64,000 nt of DNA from Linnemannia hyalina (taxonomy: Eukaryota; Mortierellomycota; Mortierellomycetes; Mortierellales; Mortierellaceae). Under the pieces are notes generated by a model that worked only from the letters and a program-made list of their open reading frames with translations, was not told the origin of the DNA and did not search any database. The DNA is taken from assembly GCA_019671135.1 (NCBI GenBank), contig JAHRHY010000010.1:2150926-2214925 (forward strand). Direction: 5' to 3'. Below are positions 30,440 to 41,173 of this stretch, in pieces (the first letter of the stretch is position 1; each line of letters begins with the position of its first letter). Made by a program: the position numbers and the translations under genes.

Positions 30440-32701
30440 ATGAAGTACGTTCAGCTTACAATCGAGCTCATCACCAAGGCCTTTGAGACATTCTCCTCTA
30501 AGAAGGGAGTGGAGTTTAACAAGAAAGATGCAAATAAGATCTTTAAGGCGCTTGATGAGGATGAGGGAGTAGAGAGATACTACTTTTGTGGAGAAAAGTG
30601 CACCAAGTCCAAGCGCAAATGCATGAAGGAAGTTGATGATGAAGGCATGCATTGTTATGTCCACGATCCTGCGCGCAAGTGTCAAGGCACAACTATTAAG
30701 GGTGCTAATTGTGGTAGTGTAGCCAAACTTGGTCAAACATACTGTGGACGTCATCAAGATCAAGATAGAGGTTATATAAAACGTAGTAACAACAACGCAC
30801 CTGTCGACAAGCGTACTAAGTCTTCCAAGGCTTTAAAGAAGACACATACTTCTAAGTTTGTGTCTTCCGATGACGATATGACTTCCGAGGATGAAGAACC
30901 AAAGAAGCGAAAGAGAAACAAGCAGGAGTCATCGGATGAAGAGCCGTCCGATGATGATGATGAAGAAGATATAATTGCCGTCTCCTTTCCGTTGAGTCCA
31001 AAGGTAGTTGACATAACGTCCAAGAAAAATGTACCACTCGCTAATACATGTATATGGACGCGTTATGCAACTAATCCAGCTTTCCTGTATGCAAAAAGCT
31101 TTACTGTAAATGGCAAGTACATTATTAGGCTAAAGGAAAAGAATCTCTACATTGCATTGTGTCCACCTAAGCTCATGGGCAAGAATCTCCCTGCGCCAGA
31201 AATATCTGAGAAAGAGGCACGCATATTGGCCAAGATGGGTCTTCAAGAGGCAACTTCAGCAGATGTAGAAAAAATAGAAGAGTCTTCTGCTGATGAGAAT
31301 TCTGACGATGATACAGATGATGGTGATACGTCTGATAATGCTGACTCTGACGATGATTCCTCTAAAGATAAAGACTCTGATGATGGCAAGTCCAATAACA
31401 GACCTGATGTAGAATCTGGAGATGATACCTCTAAGGATAACCCTGATGAAAAACTATCTCATAAAAAGCCATCTAAGGATGATGAGAAGAAGACTTCTCG
31501 AAAGAAAAGGCATTCAGAGATGCCCAAAAATGCAGAGCCATCTTCTAATGTAGATGTTTCTAAGGATGAAAAAGATGAACACACATTTGCACTGGCCACA
31601 ACGGTGCGTAACATTAGATCAGAGAAAGACATACCACTTGCAAAGGATGGAGGATGGATGGTTCATCCTAATAACGACATGCTTGAGTATGCAACTAACT
31701 TTACGATGAAGGCTAAGTACATTGTCAAGCTATGTGGAAAGAATACATACGTTGGCCTGTTTACGCTTGATCATCTGCGTGGCGGTGGTGATGTTCCAGA
31801 GATGGATATCTTGGAACGCTCCATGCTTAGCAAGATGAAACTTCAAGAAATGTCTGATGAAGAGAGAAAGATGCTTTTCAACGAGGAGGTCGAAGTAGAA
31901 GAGGAACTACCAGTGGAAGGACCGACAGATATATCCAAGATGAAATGGAAAAGGTTTCACAAGCAGCAATTGGAGTATTCCAAGAATGTACTTGTAAATG
32001 GAAAGCACATTCTCAAGATCCGCAAGCAAAACATTGTAGTTGGCTTGGTGACTGATGACCACATTGGTGCAGAGAATGTCGACTATGATAATCTTAACCA
32101 AAAGGAAAAAGAAAAGATCTTTGCTATGGGCTTTAAGCCACAATGGTCTAAGGATAGGTCGACAGAGAAAGGTGAACCGGTAGAAAAAATAGATGATGAG
32201 GTGCAAGAGTCGAATATTAAGGAAACTTTAGATGAACTTGTAGAAAAAGTAGATGATGAGGTGCAAGAGTCGGATGTTAAGAAAACTCTAGAAGATGGTG
32301 GACCTATGGAAAGCGAAAATGTGAATGCCTCAAGTGTTTACACTACAAAAGACCATCATGATTTTCTGAAGGCAATGGGAGAAGTATATAGCAAAATAAC
32401 AGCTATCGAAGAAGAACTCCGCGAGGAATACGTTTCGGCAGATGGTAATGCAGAAGAAAAAGAACTAATTTTTCACCTAGGTTTGTTGGAGAAAGATTAT
32501 TCCAACTACGAAACATGGCACATGGATAAGTTTGGTTCCCGCGAACCACATTCCGATATATTATGTAAGTTTGCAAAAGAAGGATCTAACAACAGAAAAA
32601 CCATAGTGCAAAGTGTATTAGATAGTATTCAAGCCAAAGAGAAAAGTACGATGGAAGAAAAGAAGCCTCTTGAAGTAACATTTGAGACCGCAGAAGAGTA
32701 G
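30440..32701 (+). CDS. 753-residue zinc-motif, acidic, triple-repeat protein of TE-2
   Basis: It starts at the ATG at 30440. Residues 50-105 carry two zinc-like motifs of the same shape: C54-x6-C61-x10-C72-x2-H75 and C81-x9-C91-x10-C102-x2-H105. This resembles short 'C..C..YCxxH' motifs (DUF5763-like, from memory) found in some eukaryotic and giant-virus proteins. A Ser/Asp/Glu-rich region with basic clusters (KKRKRNK) follows. Three copies of a roughly 37-residue repeat stand at about 212-248, 413-450 and 509-545 (YAKSFTVNGKYIIRLKEKN, YATNFTMKAKYIVKLCGKN, YSKNVLVNGKHILKIRKQN). A very acidic linker lies at 270-350. The C-terminus is helical. It is probably nuclear and DNA- or chromatin-associated by composition. 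It is cargo of TE-2 with no known function. Confidence 0.85.
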   Translation: MKYVQLTIELITKAFETFSSKKGVEFNKKDANKIFKALDEDEGVERYYFCGEKCTKSKRKCMKEVDDEGMHCYVHDPARKCQGTTIKGANCGSVAKLGQTYCGRHQDQDRGYIKRSNNNAPVDKRTKSSKALKKTHTSKFVSSDDDMTSEDEEPKKRKRNKQESSDEEPSDDDDEEDIIAVSFPLSPKVVDITSKKNVPLANTCIWTRYATNPAFLYAKSFTVNGKYIIRLKEKNLYIALCPPKLMGKNLPAPEISEKEARILAKMGLQEATSADVEKIEESSADENSDDDTDDGDTSDNADSDDDSSKDKDSDDGKSNNRPDVESGDDTSKDNPDEKLSHKKPSKDDEKKTSRKKRHSEMPKNAEPSSNVDVSKDEKDEHTFALATTVRNIRSEKDIPLAKDGGWMVHPNNDMLEYATNFTMKAKYIVKLCGKNTYVGLFTLDHLRGGGDVPEMDILERSMLSKMKLQEMSDEERKMLFNEEVEVEEELPVEGPTDISKMKWKRFHKQQLEYSKNVLVNGKHILKIRKQNIVVGLVTDDHIGAENVDYDNLNQKEKEKIFAMGFKPQWSKDRSTEKGEPVEKIDDEVQESNIKETLDELVEKVDDEVQESDVKKTLEDGGPMESENVNASSVYTTKDHHDFLKAMGEVYSKITAIEEELREEYVSADGNAEEKELIFHLGLLEKDYSNYETWHMDKFGSREPHSDILCKFAKEGSNNRKTIVQSVLDSIQAKEKSTMEEKKPLEVTFETAEE

Positions 32702-32709
32702 ATCAAGAA

Positions 32710-32718
32710 TTTTAAAAA
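32710..32718. promoter_or_regulatory. TTTTAAAAA after the 753-residue gene
   Basis: 8 bp after the stop codon at 32699-32701. Same placement as at the ends of the other family genes. Confidence 0.4.
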
Positions 32719-33174
32719 CTGTAGATATACCACTTGCACAAATAAAGCTTTTATATAAGGAATACACATGTAATATTATCCTCGTCCCTTCCAATAAGAT
32801 TCACCAGATATATTACCCATCTTTTTAAAAACTTCCACCATCCTTTGCACAATTTACAATATTTCTTTCTTGATCACAGTGGTGTTTATCCACAATCTAC
32901 TTATATTTAACATTACGAAAATTACAATAACTATATCTAATATGTTCTACAATGCATGCACTCTTTATGACATTTATTTTTTCACCATTGGCATGTTTAC
33001 CAACGATCTGTATAGGAGGCCGCATATCAACAAATATTATAACAATCGTAACTTCCTACAAAGTATGTTACATCAAACATTATAAAAACCACGATAACTT
33101 CATCTGAGACGTTCCACAATGCATGCACCCTCACCATTATTGCATTACCCATATTTTTTTAAAACATTCACCTA
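32719..33174. other. Right subterminal region of TE-2, no gene
   Basis: AT-rich, with repeated words (CATTACGAAAATTACAATAAC; AACATTATAAAAACCACGATAAC; two ACAATGCATGCA motifs) that recall the AT-rich repeat region inside the TE-1 termini. Probably transposase-binding or spacer DNA. It ends TTCACCTA at the inner border of copy G. Confidence 0.5.
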
Positions 33175-33669
33175 GGAGGCCTTTCAGGTCCAAGTTATCA
33201 TATGGTGTTTGTTACATCTCTGTAGATCTCGACAATATCCATAGCGACTATGGGATGAGAATGTATATATGATACCAAGCATATAAGACAACCATTGTAA
33301 CATTTTTTGTTCAACTATCCTACTAAACACCAACCTATTCTCCAAACAACAAAGTCTTCTTATTTTTCGCACACCACACTCTTGAATATGTCCATCTACT
33401 ATTAACCTGTAACCCTCACTGCAAGATTCGCCAGAGTAGTTCTTGTATGTCATCATCTAAAGCACTTGTACTCTCAACTGTATCTTTGGGGCGAAATACA
33501 GGGGAGAGATTACATTTTAAAAAAACATGTGCTGTCTATTGCTATTTTATTCTGTGTTCTGTTGCCCACTATGAAGAGATATGTCAGTTATGGAAGTAAA
33601 CACTCCGTTCCTTGGGCTTTGGATATTTTTTATATGCCTTTTTATATCCTCTGCACATGAAGGGGCCGC
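33175..33669 (-). mobile_element. 495-bp unit, copy G (right end of TE-2)
   Basis: Same orientation as copy F and almost identical to it. Inner flank CTA, outer flank TAC. Confidence 0.95.
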
Positions 33670-36600
33670 TACCAGGATCAACACAATTACACAATAACAT
33701 TCGGGCGATACGACTTGAGGACACCCTTTTACAGGAACTGCTAGGGAAAATGGATTCGCTTAGCTTCTACAATACAACAAACAATAAAACAATCACTTTG
33801 CGAGCACTACAAGCACCCAACATCTCCGACAGAGAAAAAAGAGTTCTCACTACCATCACATTCGAAGGAGAGAAGTACGAAGCACTAGTTGACACAGGAG
33901 CCACAGACTCTTGCATTCGTCGGGACATAGCAGAAAAACACAAAGTGAACATCAACCCAGTCGATGGAGTCATCACGCTCGTTGATCAGTCAATCACAAT
34001 CCCAAGAACTGGAAGAACAGATAACATCGAACTACAGGTTGGAATTCACTATGTGTCAGCACCACTGGAGGTCATAGATCAGCAATATCCATTCACAATT
34101 GGAATCGATCTCTTCCACCGATTTGGACTGGGCATAACCGGACTACCTGACCCAGGAGCGGATGCTACAACTCTTCCAGATCCAGATCCGGACCACAAAC
34201 CTTCACTCATACCAGGAAAAATTCCAAGTCAGGAAAAAACAAAACAATATATCAAAGAAAAAGAAACCTTCCTCAAGGCTATTGAAGGTGTACTAAAGGA
34301 GAATAAACAAGTTCCCGTCACCAGTCATTGTCCCGTTCCGGAAATGAAGGTATTTCTTCCTGTACCTGAAGGCACTGTGCTTTTTAGACGACCGCGTCCA
34401 TTTGCAGAAAAACAAATTCCTATTTTCGATGAAGCAATCAGGAAATGGAAGAATGACGATGTAATCAAACTAGCCCCTGTAGGCAACGTCCATAACAATT
34501 CATTAACGCTAGCAGCAAAGAAAGATGCAGAAGGAAACAAAACACTATGGCGTGTGTGTCTTGATCCAAGACCCTTAAACAAACACCTACCAGACGACAA
34601 TTATCCATTGCCACTTATACCAGATATTCTCAACCGCCTATCAGGCAACGCTGTGTACACCACGATCGATCTCACACAAGCATACCACAGACTACCAATC
34701 CATGAAGAGGACCAACCTCTCACGGCATTCATGCATAAGGGTACTCAATACATGTTCAAAAAAGCACCATTTGGTTTGAAGCCTCTGTCGAGTCTATTTC
34801 AGCGTGGAATGAACCGGATCCTCGGTGATCTACCGTTTGTGTGCAACTTTATTGATGACATCGTTATATTTTCACGTTCGAGAAAAGAGCACGCTGAACA
34901 CGTAAAGATTGTAATTAAACGTCTCAACGAGGCAAAATTAATTATCAACCGCGATAAATGCAACTTCTTCAGCACACAGATCTCACTCCTTGGATTCCTT
35001 GTGGGTCTCCATGGCAAGAGTGTTGACACCAAGAAGCTTGTGAACATGCACAAGGTGGAATATGCCACTTGCGCCAAACAAATCCAATCTTACCTCGGAA
35101 CGTGTAATTTTTTCCGTGAATATGTTCCAAACTTCAGTACGGTCGCAGCACCTCTAGATGCACTTCGCAGTCGAACCGACTCTTTCGTAATGAATGATGA
35201 GCAGAAGCGCGCCTTTGATGCACTACGAAATATCTTGCTCATAGCCCCTGTCTTGTCCTTCCCAGACTTCAGTCAACCTTTCTATGTAGCAACTGATGCT
35301 TCTAACGTCGGGATTGGCGCTGTACTCTATCAACTTCCAAAGGGTCCAAAGTACCCAGACACTATCAACTATATATCATTCATGTCGCGATCTTTGCAAG
35401 ATCGTGAACGCAGATATTCAGCAACGCATAGAGAATTGTTAGCGATTGTCTTTGCGCTCAATCGTTTTCACTACTACCTCTGGGGAAGACACTTTGACTT
35501 ATATACCGATCATCGTTCACTTGTATACATCCATACTCAACCTGAGCTCAACTCAATGCTCACCAACTGGCAAGAAACAATCTTAAACTATACTTTCACG
35601 GTGCACTATCGCCCAGGCATTCTTAACGTATTACCCGATGCCCTATCACGCCTATATCCAATTGAAATCACAAATAAAAATACAACTAAAGCTGATCAAA
35701 AGAAAATTATTTCCTACATGCATCTAATCCAAGATAAAGAAACTGAACGCAAAGAAGTAGATCCAGTTAAAAGAAACAATATATTGTTTACAACCCATGC
35801 AATGGGACATATTGGAGCAAACGCAATGGTCAATTCTATTCATGAACAAGGACTTACTTGGCCTCATCTGTCACAAGAATGTGTCGATTTTATCAAACGA
35901 TGCCGAGAATGTCAACGATTCAATATTGCACGAAAAGGATACCATCCTATGAAAGCCATCAATGCTCAACTTCCAGGAGAACACATAGCCATTGATCTGG
36001 CAGGTCCGCTTCCGTTGACAAAGAACAAAAACGTCCGACTACTTGTAGTTGTTGATGTTTGCACGCGATTTGTTTTCTTGCGCGCCTTGCCAAACAAAAA
36101 AGGTCTAACTGTAGCCACTGCGCTATGGGAATTATTCTGTTTGATCGGCTTTCCTAAAATACTTCAATCTGACAATGGTGGAGAATTCGTCAATACAATT
36201 ACAAAACTTTTGACCACAAAAATGTGCATCGACCATCGTCTTATTACCCCTTACCACCCTCGCGGCAATGGTGTGGCCGAAAACCATGTCAAAACAGCCG
36301 TACAAATGATCAGAAAACAAGTTCTCGAGGAGGGGCATATGTGGGACGAACACCTTCCTTTCATTCAATTATCGATGAACACACGCATTGTATCACTACA
36401 CAACTCATCTCCATTTTCACTCTTCTTTGCACGTCAAAACAACGGTTTCAGCCACTTCTGTGATGAGAAAAACAATCCATTAACACAAGATAAACTTCTT
36501 GAACGACTTGAGTACATGACCAAAACAGTCTTTCCAGCAATCAAAGAAAATACAGAGAACACTCAAAAGAGAATGATAGAGAGGTTCAATCGTACAGTAT

Positions 36601-37213
36601 TACTCAACGAGTTCCCCGATGGAGCCAAAGTGATGACACTTGATCCAATTCTCGGCGAAAAATTATCACCAAGATATGAAGGACCATACACAGTAGTCAA
36701 CCGCAACGCGGGTGGCGCATATATCCTTAAAGATGGAACTGGCGCTATTTTAGAAAGATCATACGCACCATCTCAACTCAAACTGGTCCTTGACGACGCC
36801 GATGAATCAGACACCTATGAGGTGGAAAAAGTGGTAGCACATAGGCAACATACACATGACAGTACGAAGAAAGAATATTTCGTCAAATGGAAAAACTATT
36901 CCAACAAGCTCAACACCTGGGAACCAGAAGAGAACTTTGTTGAACGATCTTCTCTTACTTCCTACTGGAAAGATAAAGAAAACATTAATGAACAACCAAA
37001 TCCTCTGATAACAGCCGATTCCCCTGCAGATTCTGATGATGAACAAGAAGAACAACAAGACGAAGAACAACATGAAGAAGAAGAATCATTATTGCCGCCA
37101 AGGCGTAAACGCAGGCGGACCCGCAATCGAAGTAAGACATAAATTATGTCCATCCACTACATGCCTTTGAAATCCAAGAACTCATAATTCGTTCTTCAAA
37201 GGGAGAGGAAAGC

Positions 37214-37361
37214 TGTCGCATTTTCGTGACTGTACATTATCAAGAAGCGTACTCAGTGAGATAATTAAGGGCAGTGTCCCTTAGTATTTAAACCCTAGAC
37301 TTAGTAATAAACGAACCCCCATCTTCTTTCTCACTTACTCCAAGGTACGCTATATTTTTCA
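37214..37361 (+). repeat. Gypsy-2 3' LTR
   Basis: Identical to 25149-25296; followed by the GACAA duplication. Confidence 0.96.
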
Positions 37362-37462
37362 GACAAGACAAAGAATCTATTGAAGAAATGTAAAACATTT
37401 AAATGTTCCTTTGAGATGCAGTGGGAGGAACGTGCAAAATGCATTACCTCGATGGTGGCTGT

Positions 37463-39923
37463 ACAAAGACCATGAGCTTTCCTCCAAAGGGACGATGTTC
37501 GTTCGCAGGTCCACAGTCTTCATCAGGTCTTTTGAGAGTGCGATCTACAGCCTCAAAGATATGCCGATGCATCATCGGAGCCTCGTCCCAGACAACGATC
37601 TTGGCCCGGATGAGAAGATTGGCAATTTCTGACCTGTGGTTGACTGAACAAACGCTATCCTCGTGGGTAGGGACGGGAATCTTAAAGCGCGAAGTGGAGC
37701 GGTTCTTCCGCCTTGTAGGAGTAATGCGGCCGATTCCAGAATCCAGCAACGTGCAAGAGCGATATCGCGATTCGGACCGGACCATAGACAGGATTAGGGA
37801 GTACAGGAAGGTCTTCCTGTACCTGCAGGACCATCGATGAAGTACGCCTCGGAAGAGTTCATCTCATAGGAGTGCTTGATTCGGTTGTATGCTTCCCTCT
37901 GATTCGCGTTGAGTGACTGCTCCATCATGGCGAAATCTTCTGCGCTGGGCAAAGGGTAATTCAACTCGTCTGCAATAAATGCATTTACGTTGGGACCATG
38001 CTTGCTCCAGTATGATGGGGCTCGGGCTATGCCTTCGTAGTCGTGGGAGAGTCTTGCCGAGGTTCCTCAAGAGGACTTGTAAGTGATCAAGGCGCATTTT
38101 GCACGCTGGTCTGCAAAGGATTGTCGCTGCTCAAGGCTGGTAGCGTCACGTTTCCCTTGGACGGAGATCATCAGACAGTGCCACTCGCGAAAGGTGGTCC
38201 AAAGCTGATCAGGATTTGTCGGGTTGCAAAAGGCAAGAATCTTTGCAAAAAGGGAGCGGAGTTGGTATCCCGTTTTGGCTGACTGCGGCATCCGAAGGAC
38301 AGTTCACCCACTCGCGATCATCTTGAAGCATGCCAAGGGCGATGCAGGCGGCCTTGAACGTGGGGTGGACCTCGTTTTCGACTGTTCTTAGGCCCTCAAC
38401 GATATAGGACTTGGCACCGAGAGTAGTAGCAACCGCAAATAAACAGATCGCCTGCGGTATCATGCACAAAAAAGAGTCGGCGACTGTACATCCTCTCTCT
38501 CTGAGCTTCCATCGCTTTTCCCTCTTGAGGTAAACGTGGGTTTGAGGAAAGTCGTGGTACTTTGATGGCGGTTCGTCAGGATGGTTGCGGTTATAGTCGA
38601 AGAATGCAGTCAGCGTACTGCGCTCCAGTGCGGCTCTCTCTAGGACATCGGCGATGGGTTCGTCCCTAGCGGAAGGCGTGCATGAACTGGCCGGGAAGAT
38701 GCAATGCAACCTGTGACGGATGGATAGGCACTGTGTAGCGAAACCGAATATGCGCCAAGAAGACTCGAAGGCAGAGACATAGCGACCGTCGATGAAATCA
38801 ATGATCTCGTTGCCTTCTGGCACAGGTAGATCTCCGGCTCCGGCTTGAGCTCCGTCTTGTGCCGGCTTGTTTGAACCACAACAGTGGCTCGATCATGACC
38901 CTTGTAGACGTACTTGTAAAGATACTTGACCGCAGTGGAAGAGGTGCAGCTCTCGACATTGATATGGGCACCATACTTGCAGCCAGATAAGGGTTGTGCG
39001 GAACGACCCAAACGGTTGTCAATCTCGAAATCTCCCCGGCCATCGATCCTGACTGTCCCTTCCATCCATGCGGCGCCGGTACTGCGGATATCCATTTGGT
39101 CCCGTTTGTGGTGGTTGCGAGGGAAGGGCTTGGGATAGCCTTTGGTACACACGCCGTTCTCCATGCATGGAGAGTTTCCTGTTTGCCGGTCCACATGGGC
39201 CATGGATCATGGATTTCACAACAGTCTCATAGGCGGCCCGGATGAGTTGCAGGGTCAGGAATCTCGGCAGAAATGTATTTGTCGTAGTCCTCAGGCAATC
39301 CAGGCTTGTGCTCGGGGCTCATGATGAGCAGAATGTGTGCATGGGGGAGTCCACGCTTCTGGAACTCAATGACATGAATCATGCCGACGCCTTTCCGAGG
39401 ACATGGTTTTTCAACAGATCATGCAGGAGTTCCTTCAGCTTGATGTGAAAGACGCGGGTCGTGCAGCGAGGATACTCTCGTCCGAAACGGTGTCAAAGGT
39501 GGTTTCGAGGTAGTCGCAGTTGTTGGAGTGACGCTTCTGGGAATGGCAGATCCTTGCACTTGGTCGTTTGCTTCCCTTTAAAGTAGTGGGCAGCGACGAC
39601 TTGTTGACCTTTGGTGATCGTTTCCACGGCACCTGCTACACCTGCTAATAGGGGAAGAGGAGGAGGAAGAAGAAGCGATTGCATTGGGTGTGGTGATAGT
39701 GCTATTGATGGGAAGCGAGGAAGGAGAGGAGGGAGTGGTAACAGTAGATTTAGTGGCAGCCGTACGCCTGGTGGTGGTAAGGGAAGAGAACCTGACGGAC
39801 TTGGTGGGCTGCGACCTTGTTGAGTTTGGTCGCTCTAACCCGCTTGTATCCTGTAAAGGCTGTAGTTGAAGAGGTATCGATACTGGAGGTGGAGGTAAGA
39901 GGAGCACGGCGAGTGGAAGGCAT
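37463..39923 (-). pseudogene. Helitron Rep/helicase remnant, left arm
   Basis: Minus-strand reading from the ATG at 39923: Ser/Thr-rich N-terminus, a CSRCRGNDHQRSTSRRC zinc-like motif, then the Rep domain with RGLPHAHI (the HUH motif), YLYKYVYKG (the tyrosine motif), and a Pif1 helicase with Walker A (GPAGTG) near 37830 and WDEAPM (Walker B) near 37590. Several frameshifts break it. It ends at about 37463, inside FGGKLMVF, where sequence switches to the Rep-like gene remnant. Part between the zinc motif and the Rep domain is missing. Compared with the right arm, this copy keeps the Walker B region. Confidence 0.85.
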
Positions 39924-39999
39924 GTTGAATGGTGACAGATGTGATGAAAATGAAATTTGGAGTTGTGGCTGATGAAAGACTGTAGTGAGGAATAAAGGA

Positions 40000-40024
40000 G
40001 CAAAAAAAAAAAAAAAAAAAAAAA
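40000..40024 (+). repeat. Poly-A run in the left arm
   Basis: An A run of roughly 22-24 bases. The counterpart T run in the right arm (about 48449-48463) is shorter, showing homopolymer-length disagreement between the arms. Confidence 0.7.
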
Positions 40025-40206
40025 GCACAAAAGCGAGGAAAAGAGTAGCAGCAAGCAAGTTATTAGAGAAGAAAAGGTTGTTGCTGGAGGATTCTAGAGG
40101 TTCTAGAGGACTCCCACTTTGCTTATTTAGCATTTCTTGGTCAGCAGATCCTCCTAGGGGACACGCACTTCGCTTTCTGTGGGATACGCATACGCACTTT
40201 TGCTTA

Positions 40207-40700
40207 GCGGCCCCTTCATGTGCAGAGGATATAAAAAGGCATATAAAAAATATCCAAAGCCCAAGGAACGGAGTGTTTACTTCCATAACTGACATATCTC
40301 TTCATAGTGGGCAACAGAACACAGAATAAAATAGCAATAGACAGCACATGTTTTTTAAAATGTAATCTCTCCCCTGTATTTCGCCCCAAAGATACAGTTG
40401 AGAGTACAAGTGCTTTAGATGATGACATACAAGAACTACTCTGGCGAATCTTGCAGTGAGGGTTACAGGTTAATAGTAGATGGACATATTCAAGAGTGTG
40501 GTGTGCGAAAAATAAGAAGACTTTGTTGTTTGGAGAATAGGTTGGTGTTTAGTAGGATAGTTAAACAAAAAATGTTACAATGGTTGTCTTATATGCTTGG
40601 TATCATATATACATTCTCATCCCATAGTCGCTATGGATATTGTCGAGATCTACAGAGATGTAACAAACACCATATGATAACTTGGACCTGAAAGGCCTCC
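40207..40700 (+). mobile_element. 495-bp unit, copy H (494 bp here)
   Basis: Starts GCGGCC after TTA and ends GGCCTCC before TAGGTGAATG. That inner flank is the same as the inner flank of copy G, so this is the right end of a TE-2 copy seen in reverse. One T is missing from a homopolymer relative to the 495-bp copies. Confidence 0.93.
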
Positions 40701-41173
40701 TAGGTGAATGTTTTAAAAAAATATGGGTAATGCAATAATGGTGAGGGTGCATGCATTGTGGAACGTCTCAGATGAAGTTATCGTGGTTTTTATAATGTTT
40801 GATGTAACATACTTTGTAGGAAGTTACGATTGTTATAATATTTGTTGATATGCGGCCTCCTATACAGATCGTTGGTAAACATGCCAATGGTGAAAAAATA
40901 AATGTCATAAAGAGTGCATGCATTGTAGAACATATTAGATATAGTTATTGTAATTTTCGTAATGTTAAATATAAGTAGATTGTGGATAAACACCACTGTG
41001 ATCAAGAAAGAAATATTGTAAATTGTGCAAAGGATGGTGGAAGTTTTTAAAAAGATGGGTAATATATCTGGTGAATCTCATTGGAAGGGACGAGGATAAT
41101 ATTACATGTGTATTCCATATATAAAAGCTTTATTTGTGCAAGTGGTATATCTACAGTTTTTAAAATTCTTGAT

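Larger units (their letters stand above)
27850..33669 (+). mobile_element. TE-2: composite element with transposase and zinc/acidic protein
   Basis: It begins GGAGGCC and ends GGCCGC with TAC duplicated (27847-27849, 33670-33672). 5,820 bp plus 3 is a multiple of three and the gypsy-2 frame closes as SSIL|PGSTQLHNN. Both ends are complete 495-bp units in the same orientation (27850-28344 and 33175-33669). Between them are a DDE transposase and a 753-residue protein, both on the plus strand. The layout is that of a compound transposon whose ends are small non-autonomous elements. Confidence 0.93.
25575..37142 (+). pseudogene. gag-pol: Gag-pol polyprotein of gypsy-2, interrupted by TE-2
   Basis: Segments 25575-27849 and 33673-37142 form a single frame of about 1,914 codons. 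The gag part has a capsid region (around 26290-26800), Gly/Arg-rich stretches and a double cysteine motif (CQGCSWNNSHETKDC, CTFCSNRGHTYADC). An Asn-rich linker follows. Pol has protease VDTGATDSC, reverse transcriptase FIDDIVIFSR, RNase H ATDASNVGIGAV, integrase zinc domain HAMGHIGA ... CRECQRF, integrase core (AIDLAG, QSDNGGE, VAENHV) and a C-terminal chromodomain (YEVEKVVAHR ... VKWKNYSNKLNTWEP). Only the TE-2 insertion breaks it, so it is probably a young copy. There is no gag/pol frameshift, unlike gypsy-1. Confidence 0.94.
25149..37361 (+). mobile_element. Gypsy-2: chromovirus carrying TE-2
   Basis: Identical 148-bp LTRs (25149-25296, 37214-37361) and a 5-bp target duplication GACAA (25144-25148, 37362-37366) show a recent insertion into the Rep-like gene. 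One gag-pol frame spans the element once TE-2 (27850-33669) and one TAC are removed. Confidence 0.96.

Noticed and set aside
30440..32701. Integrated giant virus or Maverick/polinton
   Set aside because: No DNA polymerase B, major capsid, ATPase or protease gene is seen. The zinc motif alone is not enough.
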